Assembly (NCBI GenBank): GCA_024278175.1
Contig: JAJRTS010000019.1
Span: 1 to 56,782, forward strand
Source: Gemmatimonadales bacterium
GTDB lineage: Bacteria > Gemmatimonadota > Glassbacteria > GWA2-58-10
DNA length: 56,782 nucleotides
Reading direction: 5' to 3'
The translations under genes were made by a program, and so were the position numbers. The notes under the pieces were generated by a model. That model was not told where the DNA came from. It did no database searches and saw only the letters and a list, made by a program, of their open reading frames with translations. Below, one piece after another: positions 31,501 to 40,237 of the stretch (position 1 is the first letter of the stretch; every line of letters begins with the position of its first letter).

Positions 31501-32746
31501 AGCTCAGCACGGCGTGCGCCCGGCTCAGCTTGTGTTGCAGGGGCAGGCCCCAGGGGCAATCCACCCGGCAGCTACCGCAGCTTGCGCAAGCCGCGGCATC
31601 GCTTCCGCCCAGAGAGGCATACGTCCCGCGCGCTTCAAGGGCCATGTCGCCACCGTAGCTCTCGGCGTACATCTGCAGGCGGTTAACCTCGGCCACGTTC
31701 ACACCCGCGGGGCATTTCCCGTCGCATGAGCCGCACATCCGGCAGTACTGCGCGCCGTAGGCCGCCGCGTAAACCTTGAGCGCTTTGGTTTCATCCTGGT
31801 TCAGCGCGCCGCCCGGCGCACCAAAGGCGTGGACGTTTTCCTCGATCTGCTGGAAATTGCCCATCGCCGTGGCTGTGGTTTTAACCTGCGGGTTCTGCAG
31901 CACCCACTTGAGCGCGGCCGGGTAGCTGCCACGGCCGCTGTCGTCTTTCATGTAGCCGCCCGAGCAGGTCTTCATCGCGATGATGTCGATTCCCGCGGCG
32001 GCGCAGGCTGCTATCTGTTTCTCCAGCTCATCGGCGTCCCACTGGGCTGAACTGCCGCCGAGCATGTGGGTGAATCCGCCCATGAAGTTATACGGCACCA
32101 TCGCCACCTCGTGAAAACCCTTTTCCGCCGCCAGGGCCAGCAGCCTGGCCGCCCCGCTGTGGACGCTGAAGCCGAATGTGCGGATTTTCCCCTGCTCCCG
32201 CGCGGTTTCCAGCAGCTCGATAGTCTGCTCCCCGTAGAGGTGCTCCGGTTTTGACGCGCCGTGGATCAGCAGGCAGTCGACAAAGTCGGTTTGCAGCGCT
32301 TTCAGGCTGGCTTCCAGATCGGAGCGCATTTTTTCCAGTGAGCCGGGTTGCACCTTGCAGTTGATCACTATCTGCCGCCGTCGGTCCTTGAACACCTTGC
32401 CGACCACCACTTCGTTCTGGCCGTTGTAGTACGCGCGGCCGGTGTCGAAAAAGTTGATCCCCTGCTCGAACGCGTAGTTCATCAGCGTCGGGTCCATCGT
32501 CCTGCTGGCGCCGAACCCGATCTCCGTCACCTCTATCCCGGGGCCGCCCAGTTTGCGCATGGCCGGGCCGTGGCTTTGCGCGCTCTGCGGGGCGGGTGAA
32601 TGCGAGGGCTTCGCCGCCTCGCCGGTGGACGCGTTTTCGGCGCCGGGGCCGCAGCCCGCGCCAAGTCCCATCCCAATCCCCGCCGCCGCTGCCCCGGCGC
32701 ATCTGGTGATAAACTCCTTGCGTCGTATTTTTTTATCGGTTGGCAT
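31499..32746 (-). CDS. Tat-exported aldo/keto reductase with ferredoxin-like C-terminus
   Basis: This is a predicted periplasmic oxidoreductase. A Tat signal (RRKEFITRCAGAAAAGIGMG) is followed by a Pro/Ser-rich linker and an aldo/keto reductase barrel from about residue 62. Catalytic residues fit the family: Asp and Tyr in FFDTGRAYYNG, Lys in INCKVQPG and His in LLIHGA. The C-terminal 90 residues carry two cysteine clusters, CRMCGSCDGKCPAG and CASCGSCRVDCPWG, which resemble 4Fe-4S binding sites. The architecture implies electron transfer from or to the reductase in the periplasm, perhaps on sugars or sugar-like alcohols. No partner gene adjoins it. The C-terminus lies against a MITE-like element, so the last residues may be altered. 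Confidence 0.88.
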   Translation of the reverse strand: MPTDKKIRRKEFITRCAGAAAAGIGMGLGAGCGPGAENASTGEAAKPSHSPAPQSAQSHGPAMRKLGGPGIEVTEIGFGASRTMDPTLMNYAFEQGINFFDTGRAYYNGQNEVVVGKVFKDRRRQIVINCKVQPGSLEKMRSDLEASLKALQTDFVDCLLIHGASKPEHLYGEQTIELLETAREQGKIRTFGFSVHSGAARLLALAAEKGFHEVAMVPYNFMGGFTHMLGGSSAQWDADELEKQIAACAAAGIDIIAMKTCSGGYMKDDSGRGSYPAALKWVLQNPQVKTTATAMGNFQQIEENVHAFGAPGGALNQDETKALKVYAAAYGAQYCRMCGSCDGKCPAGVNVAEVNRLQMYAESYGGDMALEARGTYASLGGSDAAACASCGSCRVDCPWGLPLQHKLSRAHAVLS

Positions 32747-32808
32747 CGAGTGGCTCCTGTTGCGGTGGACATTAGCAGCGCGTTAATAAAAGTCATCATG
32801 GGAATGAA

Positions 32809-32854
32809 GCTGTCTGATGGTTATCCAAAGACTGATGCAGGTGCCCTTGACAGC
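32809..32854. repeat. 46-bp imperfect inverted repeat related to 12144-12189
   Basis: GCTGTC at 32809-32814 pairs with GACAGC at 32849-32854. The right end CCCTTGACAGC and the total length match the repeat at 12144-12189, while the left arm has diverged. It lies in a 416-bp gap (32747-33162) where I see no gene; most of that gap is featureless. Confidence 0.35.
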
Positions 32855-33162
32855 TAATAAAAAAATAAATTTGATCTCAAGGATCGCTGAATGGTTTTTG
32901 GGGCGGCCCTCTAAAACCACCATAGCTGGCATATACCGGATAATAGGAGATCGAAGGAGTTGTGTCAATAAACGCTGGCAATTCGCTACTCAGGTCGGCA
33001 GTGTTTTCCCAGACCGGTTCCGCCGGGCAAGCGAGCGCGATTACCGCTTAATGCAGTTTTCACGGGGTTCCGGGCGGATAGGGCTGGTGCGGAGGTTCTG
33101 GAATGGGACTTGCTACCCAAGTAGCGAGTGCAATGTTTTCTTACTTGTCGGAGGTTGAAGCA

Positions 33163-33327
33163 ATGGCCAAGCTGAAAATCGCGGCTCAGGTGTGCGAAAT
33201 GCTGCTGCTGCTGGCGGGGATTGCCCTGCTGAGCGGTACCCAGGATTTCAAAAACGGCAACGAAAGCAAGAGCTCGTCTTGCGCTGAGCCTGATCCCGAC
33301 GATATCTCCGCCTGGGGCGTGGGTTAG
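33163..33327 (+). CDS. Small hydrophobic-segment protein, hypothetical
   Basis: This is a possible 54-residue protein. ATG at 33163 has GGAGG eight bases upstream (33150-33154). The sequence starts with a basic residue, then a hydrophobic stretch (VCEMLLLLAGIALLSG, about 10-25). It ends in an acidic, serine-rich tail (KSSSCAEPDPDD). It could be a small secreted or membrane-tethered peptide. The frame is open back to 33103, but that start has no ribosome site. No family was recognised, and the gap from 33328 to metE shows no riboswitch that I can identify. Confidence 0.4.
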   Translation: MAKLKIAAQVCEMLLLLAGIALLSGTQDFKNGNESKSSSCAEPDPDDISAWGVG

Positions 33328-33575
33328 CAACGTATCCATGCCACGCCATCCAGAATGCCCCCCTGTAATCACTGTAAGGGTACTTTGCCCGGTGCTGTGC
33401 CCGGCGACGTGCGTTCCGCGCGGGGTGCTGCATAATTTCTCAAGTAGCACCGCAATCCGCCAATATTCACACGCGCTAAATAAATTTCCCCAACAGCGGC
33501 CTTTGATTATATTGTTTCCGTCAAAGCGACTTGCCGGGTTTTATCGGCAATCATTTTAATATTAAGGAGAGCTTG

Positions 33576-35891
33576 ATGCTTTCGAGTATCCAGGGTTTCC
33601 CCAGGATTGGGGCGGGGAGGGAGTTGAAATTCGCGGTCGAGTCTTTCTGGCGCGGAGAAATCAACCAGGCGGAACTGGAACGGAAAACCGAAGCGCTACG
33701 CCGCGAAAATTATGACTTCCTTGCGTCCGCCGGGCTGGACATGGTTCCGGTGGGGGATTTCAGCTACTACGACAAGATGCTGGACATGATCGCCATCACC
33801 GGCGCCGTGCCGGAGCGGTTCCCGTTTGCCGGCGAGGAGGTAAACCTGGAGCGCTATTTCGCGATGGCGCGCGGGACAAAGGGCGAGGCCGGCAACGTAC
33901 GGCCGCTGAGCATGCTCAAGTGGTTCAACACGAACTACCATTACATGGTGCCGGAGTTCTCAGGCAAGACGCAATTCAAGCTGGCCTCCGCCAGTCTGCT
34001 GGCCCTGGTCGATGAGGCTATCGGCCAGGGCGTGCCCGCCATGCCGGTGCTGATCGGTCCGGTCAGTTTTTTACTGTTGGGCCGTGGACGGGAAGGCCGG
34101 AGTAATCTCGATTTGCTCGACAGCCTGTTGCCGGTTTACAGCGAGCTTATCGCGGAGCTGGCCGGTCGTGGCGTGACCTGGATTCAGTTTGACGAGCCGT
34201 GCATGGCCGCCGATTATGGTGACGAGGCCCGCGAGGTGATGAAAAAGGCATACGCTGCTCTGGCCGGGGTCGCGGGCGAAGCTAAAATAGTGATCCAGAC
34301 CTATTTCGACAATGTGGGCGCGAACTACGAAGCACTCACCGGCCTGCCGGTCGATGGCCTCGGGCTGGACCTGGTCCACGGGCCGGAGAACCTGGAACTG
34401 ATCCGCGGCAAGGGTTTCCCTGCGGGTAAAACCCTGTTCGCCGGGCTTGTGGATGGCCGTAATATCTGGGTCTGCGACCCTGACGCGGTGTTGGCGCGGG
34501 CGGCAGAGCTGCAAGGCCTGGTTGGCGAGGGCCGGCTTGTGCTCTCGACCAGTTGCTCACTGATGCACGTGCCGGTGACAATGGCGGGCGAGGACCGTCT
34601 GCCCCGCGAGGTGCAGGATTCGATGGCGTTCGCGCGCGAGAAGGTGCTGGAGTTGACCGCCCTGGCCCGTACGCTGGCCGGTGGCGCAAGGGCCGGCGAT
34701 GCGGCCGTGCTGGAGCGCAGCCGCAAGGCCACGGCGGCGGCAGCGGCCAGCGCGCTGAAAAACGTGGAGGCGGTGCGCGCCAGGATAGCCGCTCTGGGCG
34801 AGAAGGATTTCAGCCGCGCCGAGCCGTTCGAGCAGCGGATCGCCAGACAGAACGAAAAGCTGGGTCTGCCCCTGTTTCCCACCACCACGATCGGCTCGTT
34901 CCCCCAGACCCGCGAGGTCAGGCGGCTGCGCGCCCAACTTCGTAAGGGCGATCTGACCCTGGAGCAGTATGATGAGCAGATCGGCAAGCTGATCACCGAG
35001 CTGGTGCGGATGCAGGAGGAATACGGAATCGACGTGCTGGTGCACGGCGAGTACGAGCGTAACGACATGGTGGAGTATTTTGGCGAGCAGCTTGAGGGCT
35101 ACTACTTTACCCGCAACGGCTGGGTGATTTCCTACGGCAGCCGCTGCGTGAAACCGCCTGTGATCTACGGCGATGTTTATCGCCGCGGACCGATGACCGT
35201 GCGCTGGAGTGAATACGCCGCGAAGCTGACCGACAAACCGATGAAGGGGATGCTCACCGGTCCGGTGACCATGCTTAACTGGGCGTTCGTGCGCACGGAT
35301 ATTGCCCGCAACGAGGTCTGCTGGCAGATCGCCCTGGCGATCCGCGACGAGGTGCTGGACCTGGAGCAGGCGGGAGTGGGAGTGGTGCAGGTCGACGAGC
35401 CGGCCCTCAGGGAGGGACTGCCCCTGCAGCAGGATAAGCAGGAAGCGTACCTTCAGTGGGCGGTGGACGCGTTCAGGCTCACTGCCGGTGGCGCCGCTTC
35501 CTCCACCCAGGTGCACAGCCACATGTGCTACAGCGATTTCAACACGATTATCGAGCAGATTATCGCGATGGACGCCGATGTGATCTCGATTGAGAACTCC
35601 CGCGCGGGCGGCCGGTTGTTGCAGGTGTTCCGCGACAGGCAGTACCCCAACCATATCGGCCCCGGAGTCTGGGATATCCACTCCCCGCTGGTCCCGACCA
35701 CCGGGGAGATGGTTGAACACATGCGCCAGGTGCTGGAATACGTGCCGGTTAAAAACGTGTGGGTCAACCCCGACTGCGGCCTGAAAACCAGGGGCTGGGA
35801 GGAAGTCAGGCTCAGTCTGCGCAATATGGTGGAGGCGGCCAGGGTGCTCAGAGCCGAGTACGGCGGCAATGACCCGGAGCCGAAAGTGTGA
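33576..35891 (+). CDS. metE: Cobalamin-independent methionine synthase
   Basis: MetE transfers the methyl group of 5-methyltetrahydrofolate (triglutamate) to homocysteine. At 771 residues it has both barrels: the N-terminal domain (IQGFPRIGAGRELKFAVESFW) and the catalytic C-terminal domain starting at LFPTTTIGSFPQTREVR. Zinc ligands are present: H649 and C651 in HSHMCYSDF, E673 in ISIENSRA and C734 in NPDCGLKTRGW. The ATG at 33576 has AAGGAG eight bases before it and gives the conserved N-terminus. The frame is open to 33531, but that has no ribosome site. No S-box or cobalamin riboswitch was recognised upstream. Confidence 0.97.
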   Translation: MLSSIQGFPRIGAGRELKFAVESFWRGEINQAELERKTEALRRENYDFLASAGLDMVPVGDFSYYDKMLDMIAITGAVPERFPFAGEEVNLERYFAMARGTKGEAGNVRPLSMLKWFNTNYHYMVPEFSGKTQFKLASASLLALVDEAIGQGVPAMPVLIGPVSFLLLGRGREGRSNLDLLDSLLPVYSELIAELAGRGVTWIQFDEPCMAADYGDEAREVMKKAYAALAGVAGEAKIVIQTYFDNVGANYEALTGLPVDGLGLDLVHGPENLELIRGKGFPAGKTLFAGLVDGRNIWVCDPDAVLARAAELQGLVGEGRLVLSTSCSLMHVPVTMAGEDRLPREVQDSMAFAREKVLELTALARTLAGGARAGDAAVLERSRKATAAAAASALKNVEAVRARIAALGEKDFSRAEPFEQRIARQNEKLGLPLFPTTTIGSFPQTREVRRLRAQLRKGDLTLEQYDEQIGKLITELVRMQEEYGIDVLVHGEYERNDMVEYFGEQLEGYYFTRNGWVISYGSRCVKPPVIYGDVYRRGPMTVRWSEYAAKLTDKPMKGMLTGPVTMLNWAFVRTDIARNEVCWQIALAIRDEVLDLEQAGVGVVQVDEPALREGLPLQQDKQEAYLQWAVDAFRLTAGGAASSTQVHSHMCYSDFNTIIEQIIAMDADVISIENSRAGGRLLQVFRDRQYPNHIGPGVWDIHSPLVPTTGEMVEHMRQVLEYVPVKNVWVNPDCGLKTRGWEEVRLSLRNMVEAARVLRAEYGGNDPEPKV

Positions 35892-36373
35892 GCGTGGATA
35901 ACAAACAGCCAGGTAACGGCGGCGGCGCGTTCAACGCGGTCCAGTTGCTGGAGGTGATCGGCAGCGCATGGCCGGGGATCGGGGTTGATTACGACCGCCT
36001 GTTCCTGTTCGACCGCCTGCGGCGCGGCGAGCACGACTGGCATTTCCTGATTGTCACCCGCAGCCAGGGGGCCGGTCGCCTGGAACTGGCCGCCGTGGCG
36101 TTCGAGCTCGATGGCCGGGGTGCGGTAACGGCCCGTCTGGAAAGCCGCAAGGCCAGTATTCCAGCCAGCCGTCTGGCCGAGGTGATCGAGGGGATGCTGA
36201 CGCGCCTGGATGAAGTAGAGTGTGACTACCGCCAATATGATATCAGCGAACTGGCCGGTCAGCAATCTCCGGCCCTGTTTCTGGCCGGACTGACAGGTGT
36301 TGAATCGGGAGTTGACGATGAACCGGACGAACACGGCGAGGATTTGCAGTCATGGGACAGTGACCGCCCTTGA
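35888..36373 (+). CDS. Hypothetical protein overlapping metE and rseC
   Basis: The family was not recognised. GTG at 35888 overlaps the metE stop by four bases, and the 3' end runs 56 bases into the rseC frame, so it is coupled to both neighbours. The 161 residues are soluble and mixed alpha/beta (YDRLFLFDRLRRGEHDWHFLIVTRSQGAGRLELAAVAFELDG), with an acidic, possibly disordered C-terminus (DDEPDEHGEDLQSWDSD). No signal peptide or membrane segment is visible. Base usage at codon position three is like neighbouring genes, which supports a real coding sequence. Confidence 0.65.
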   Translation: MSVDNKQPGNGGGAFNAVQLLEVIGSAWPGIGVDYDRLFLFDRLRRGEHDWHFLIVTRSQGAGRLELAAVAFELDGRGAVTARLESRKASIPASRLAEVIEGMLTRLDEVECDYRQYDISELAGQQSPALFLAGLTGVESGVDDEPDEHGEDLQSWDSDRP

Positions 36374-36806
36374 GGGAGCGCTGGCCCGGGTGGAGGTCTC
36401 GCGTAGCGCCATGTGCGACGGCTGCCATCAGCAGAGCACCTGCAACGTCACGATGATGGAATCAGGCCGCGACACGGTGGCCGTGGTGCGTAACCCCGTG
36501 GGCGCCCGGCCCGGCGACAAGGTGTAAATAGCGATCGACGAGGCCGTGCTGCTGCGCGGCGGCATGGTGCTGTATCTTCTGCCGCTGGTGTTCATGCTGC
36601 TTGGGATCCTGCTGGCGATGGCCCTCAAGGACAGGATCAGCCTTGGCCTGGGTGACGACATGCTGGCGCTGCTGGCCGCGCTTGCCGGGTTGGCGGTTTC
36701 GCTGCCGGTGGTCCGGGCCTGGAGTAAGCGCTCGCGTTACCTGGCGGCCAACGTGCCGGTAATTACCAGGGTCCTGCAACAGGATGAGGACGGGCATGCC
36801 GTTTGA
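36318..36806 (+). pseudogene. rseC: SoxR-reducing / sigma-E regulator RseC-like gene split by one stop codon
   Basis: ATG at 36318 (GGGAG upstream) begins an RseC-like protein with an N-terminal cysteine motif (MCDGCHQQSTC) and VRNPVGARPGDKV. TAA at 36525-36527 then interrupts the frame. The same frame continues directly as IAIDEAVLLRGGMVLYLLPLVFMLLG with two membrane helices and a short tail to 36806. RseC proteins normally read through this point as GDxVEI or similar, so the stop probably came from a GAA or GAG codon by one base change. The downstream half could start at GTG 36546, without a good ribosome site. It may be a pseudogene, an assembly error or, less likely, recoded. Confidence 0.75.
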
Positions 36807-36839
36807 TTGATCGGGAGGATTTTTACAGACGGTAAAAAA

Positions 36840-37217
36840 TCAATTGCGGGGGAAGCGGGATTTCAGATAGCCGACCAGCAGGCGGCGCTGGCGCTCCGTG
36901 AGTTCGCTACGGTCTTTGTTGATCATCACGGTAACCAGCGAGTCCACTTCGCCGGCCAGCGTTCCGCTCTTCAGCACCAGTCTGGCGGAGTGGCAGCCGG
37001 AGCAGAACTCGCCCAGCAGCTTTTCTCCCGCGGCCAGCTCCCCGGGGCCGATTCCGGCCAGTGGCCCCGGACCCTTATAGCGGAAATCGTTGTCCGCGGA
37101 GACGGCCTCGGCGACAAAGGTGGGCAGCGAGGCCTGGTGCCTGCGGCCTTCCTCCTTGGGCAGCAGGCCGATCAGCGCCAGAGAGCACAATAATGCGACA
37201 AGGCTGAATTTTTTCAT
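36840..37217 (-). CDS. Small monoheme c-type cytochrome-like protein
   Basis: This is a predicted exported electron-transfer protein. Reading from ATG at 37217, the signal peptide is KKFSLVALLCSLALIGLLP. A single CSGCH heme site lies near the middle, preceded by AGEKLLGEF. The later segment DSLVTVMINKDRSELTERQRRLLVGYLKSRF contains a Met that could be the second axial ligand. At 125 residues it resembles a small cytochrome c domain. It is transcribed opposite to rseC and divergent from the PorV-like gene. The neighbouring Tat oxidoreductases cannot be linked to it from sequence alone. Confidence 0.75.
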   Translation of the reverse strand: MKKFSLVALLCSLALIGLLPKEEGRRHQASLPTFVAEAVSADNDFRYKGPGPLAGIGPGELAAGEKLLGEFCSGCHSARLVLKSGTLAGEVDSLVTVMINKDRSELTERQRRLLVGYLKSRFPRN

Positions 37218-37381
37218 ACAGCGTTTTCCAATAGATGCTTTTTGTGGAGCGATGCCGGTCGGGGGAGAAGACGCAAAAAACGGCATCCGAAACCACCCCC
37301 CTGGAGTTAAGTTCATTTTATCTCATCTGCTTCCACCTTGTCAAGCAAATCCGGCAAAGGCAACCTGGGGTGACCGCAAAA

Positions 37382-38374
37382 ATGGTTAAATGTTTTCTGA
37401 CGGCGGCAGTTTGCCTCTGGCTGGTCCCGTGCGGCGCCGGCGCCCAGAGTAAATATGCCGGCGAGCCGTTCAGTATCGGCGTGGGAGCGCGAGGGCTGGG
37501 GATGGGCAGCGCGTTCCACACGCTGGCAACCGGCCCCGAGGCGCTGTACTGGAACCCGGCCGGGTTGTCGCGTACCGCCGATGAGCAGCGGCCCAACAGC
37601 CTGGCGTTCATGCACAGCGAGCGTTTCGGCGGCGAGGTGAGCTACAATTTCGTTGGTTATACCCGTCGCCTGAGCCAGCGCGACACTCCGTTCACCGTAG
37701 GTCTGGGGCTGATCAATCTGGGCGTGGGCGGCATCCCGATTACCAAACTGCCCGATCCGGCCCGGCCTCCCGGCGATGACAACCGTCCGGTGATCGAGCG
37801 CTACGTGAGCAAGAACGATTACGCGCTTATCGCCGGGTTGGGGCGCAAGCTGGGTAAGCGTCACCATGTGGGGATCAATATCAAGCTGCTGCACGAGCGC
37901 TATCTCGATGTGACCGCCACCGGGTTCGGGTTCGACCTGGGAGCGATATTCGCCGCTGATATCAAGGGAGTGCCCCTGCTCTGGAGCGTATCGGCCAGGG
38001 ATGTGACAACCTCGTTCCTGGCGTTCTCCACGGGCAAGCGCGAGTATATCAAACCCTGGGTATCGGGTGGAGTGGCCACGGCCGATGGTTTTGCGGTGCC
38101 GGGCGGGCTCTTGCGCGCCGCTCTGGAGCTGTCCGTGCCGCTGGAGAGCCGCCGCAGGAACTACCGCGATGACAGCCGTTACCTGATGAGCCTGTTGCAC
38201 GTGGGAGCCGAGTACTCGCTCTACGAACGGATGTTTCTGCGCGCGGGCCTCGATGAGAACAACCTCTCGTTCGGGGCCGGTTTCAGCCTTCGCGCTCTGG
38301 TGGCCGATTACGCCTGGGTGGGTCACCGCGACCTGGAGCAGACCCAGAGGGTTTCAATGGGATATAGTTTCTGA
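37382..38374 (+). CDS. PorV/PorQ-type outer-membrane beta-barrel protein
   Basis: This is an outer-membrane protein of the UPF0164/PorV family common in the FCB group, where PorV serves type IX secretion. The ATG at 37382 gives a signal peptide (VKCFLTAAVCLWLVPCGAGAQ). The mature protein begins with SIGVGARGLGMGSAFHTLATGPEALYWNPAGL, the family signature, followed by alternating beta-strand patterns to a C-terminal aromatic end (RVSMGYSF). At 330 residues it is of family length. Other T9SS genes are absent from the window, so secretion is not established; many relatives are barrels of unknown function. A hairpin follows the stop. Confidence 0.85.
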   Translation: MVKCFLTAAVCLWLVPCGAGAQSKYAGEPFSIGVGARGLGMGSAFHTLATGPEALYWNPAGLSRTADEQRPNSLAFMHSERFGGEVSYNFVGYTRRLSQRDTPFTVGLGLINLGVGGIPITKLPDPARPPGDDNRPVIERYVSKNDYALIAGLGRKLGKRHHVGINIKLLHERYLDVTATGFGFDLGAIFAADIKGVPLLWSVSARDVTTSFLAFSTGKREYIKPWVSGGVATADGFAVPGGLLRAALELSVPLESRRRNYRDDSRYLMSLLHVGAEYSLYERMFLRAGLDENNLSFGAGFSLRALVADYAWVGHRDLEQTQRVSMGYSF

Positions 38375-38384
38375 GATTAAGATT

Positions 38385-38416
38385 AGCGGGGCGTTGATAT
38401 TTTTCAACGCCCCGCT
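38385..38416. terminator. Strong hairpin after the PorV-like gene
   Basis: AGCGGGGCGTTGA and TCAACGCCCCGCT form a perfect 13-bp stem with a TATTTT loop, between the convergent PorV-like and pilX genes. It has no T-run on the plus side and may act in both directions. Confidence 0.65.
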
Positions 38417-38554
38417 ATAGCAAGTCAACTAATTCCTTCCTGTTTTTTCAATCAGCTAATTTGGTATCTGCATTTCAGGAGCGGAAAAAGCAGGGACACA
38501 ACATGCCGTATCCCTGTAGATGCTCTCGTATCATAACAGCGCTAAGTTGGTCGC

Positions 38555-40210
38555 TCAGATAAAAAACTCCTGCCTGAACGCGATCCGCAGCACGGTACCC
38601 ACCGAGGGTGTGCCGGGCGGCAGGTTGTTGAAGTCCAGGAAGCGGACCTCGAACCACCAGTCGCGCGCCGGGGCCTGGTAGACCGGGCTGCCGTAGCTCC
38701 ACTGGCCCACCGCGTTCTGGCTGAGAAAGAGGTTGATAAACGAGCCGTAGATCGTGGCGGTCCGTCCACTCCAGGACTCCAGAAACCGGGGGAAGTTTTC
38801 CAGGCCGCCGTTATAAGCCGATGCGTTGGGCGTGTCCCCGGAAATCATCGCCAGATAAAAAGTGGTTGTGCTGGCCGAGTTGAGCGAACTGGACGTATTG
38901 TGGTTGGCGGCGTCGGACCAGGAGTTGCTCAGCAGGTAGACCGCGTCGGCCATCACGGCCGACGGTTGCCAGTTGACCGTGTTGTAACTGCCCTGCACGT
39001 AGATTGCGTTATCGCTGGCCACGGTCATCGGCGCGGGCAGGCTGGTTGCGTTGATCAGCTTGATCCCTTTGTGCCGCCCGGCTTGCTCGTCAATGGTAGC
39101 ATAGATCACCCCGGCCGCCAGGTCGGCGGCGGCGAGTTTCGCCACGTCAATCACCAGCAGGTCGGTCCACTGCCCCTCGCGGTCGTCGTAGAACGCGTCA
39201 TAGCTGGCGTAGACAGCGGTGGGATCGGTCAGCACTTTCGGGTTGCCGCTGTTGTTCGTGATCGAGATCGAACTCAGCGCGGCGTTGGCGTAGATCCTGG
39301 TATCGGCTTTCCAGTCCAGGCGTTCGGCAACCAGGGTGGGGTCGTCCCCGGCGCTGCGGCGGCCGATAATCTCGATCGGGGCCAGGCCGGCCGCGATCGG
39401 CATACCCAGCGGGGTGATATTATGCGCGCGGGTACGCAGCCGGCCGTTGAAATCGGCGTTGGTCCGGGTTACGAACCCCTCGTCATCGCCCGCGTAGGTC
39501 CCGCTGTCGTAGGTCAGGGCGACAAAATTGCTGTCGGGGTCAGAGATCAGCAGCGTGCCGCTGAAAGTCTGTCCGTTCCAGATCCGGAAGCGGTAGAGGT
39601 CGCCCGCCAGAGTGATCATCTTATGGAACCGGGTGGTGGAGTTGGTGCCCAGGAACAGGTCGCTGTTGGTGTGCACCCGGCCGATAAAGTCCATCACCGG
39701 GCCGTTGTGGATTTCCAGGCTGTCATCGTAGAACACGCCGAACTGGAAGACCGGTATCTGGATGCCCTCCACCTGGACAATAATATGGTAGCGGCTGTTT
39801 TTGGGCCCCAGCACCTTGGAGGTGATCGTGATCGGCAGGTTGAGGCTGACCATCCCCTGGTAGGGCCCGGTGGTGATTGTGTCGACAAAACTGGTGGGGG
39901 CGCGTACGACGCTGAACTCCTCCCAGGTAAAGTCGTCTATAGTCGGAGGGAGGATCGCCGCCAACTCGGCGTCCGTTATCGTTCCGGCCCCGTCGAGCAG
40001 GCTCTGGATATCCGAGAGCGCTTTTTCCACTCCGGCCTCGGCCGCGTAAAACGCGCGGCTGTTCTGGTAGTAGTTGCCCGCCAACTGGGTGTCTATCGAG
40101 CTGACATAGACCGCGCCCACGGCCAGGATAGTCAGCGCGCTCAGCAGCAGCAGCATGGTTATCAGCGCCACGCCACGCTGATTGTTCAATGTCCTGAGCA
40201 TTTTTTTCAT
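38555..40210 (-). CDS. pilX: PilX-like type IV pilus assembly protein
   Basis: This is a minor pilus-associated protein. The N-terminus RGVALITMLLLLSALTILAVGAVYVSSIDTQLAGNYYQNSRAFYAAEAGVEKAL matches the PilX N-terminal domain, a membrane helix followed by the AAEAG motif. The remaining 450 residues are beta-rich and secreted-like (for example DFIGRVHTNSDLFLG). The length (551) far exceeds Neisseria PilX (about 160) and resembles the large PilX-type proteins of environmental bacteria. MLRTLN at 40201 is an alternative start. It is last in a fimT-pilV-pilW-pilX operon. Confidence 0.85.
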   Translation of the reverse strand: MKKMLRTLNNQRGVALITMLLLLSALTILAVGAVYVSSIDTQLAGNYYQNSRAFYAAEAGVEKALSDIQSLLDGAGTITDAELAAILPPTIDDFTWEEFSVVRAPTSFVDTITTGPYQGMVSLNLPITITSKVLGPKNSRYHIIVQVEGIQIPVFQFGVFYDDSLEIHNGPVMDFIGRVHTNSDLFLGTNSTTRFHKMITLAGDLYRFRIWNGQTFSGTLLISDPDSNFVALTYDSGTYAGDDEGFVTRTNADFNGRLRTRAHNITPLGMPIAAGLAPIEIIGRRSAGDDPTLVAERLDWKADTRIYANAALSSISITNNSGNPKVLTDPTAVYASYDAFYDDREGQWTDLLVIDVAKLAAADLAAGVIYATIDEQAGRHKGIKLINATSLPAPMTVASDNAIYVQGSYNTVNWQPSAVMADAVYLLSNSWSDAANHNTSSSLNSASTTTFYLAMISGDTPNASAYNGGLENFPRFLESWSGRTATIYGSFINLFLSQNAVGQWSYGSPVYQAPARDWWFEVRFLDFNNLPPGTPSVGTVLRIAFRQEFFI

Positions 40211-40237
40211 CGGTCGCTCTCCCGGTAAAAGCCCCCG

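Noticed and set aside
33328-33575. SAM or cobalamin riboswitch upstream of metE
   Set aside because: I found neither the conserved core of an S-box nor a cobalamin box, only a short GTGCT/AGCAC pair.
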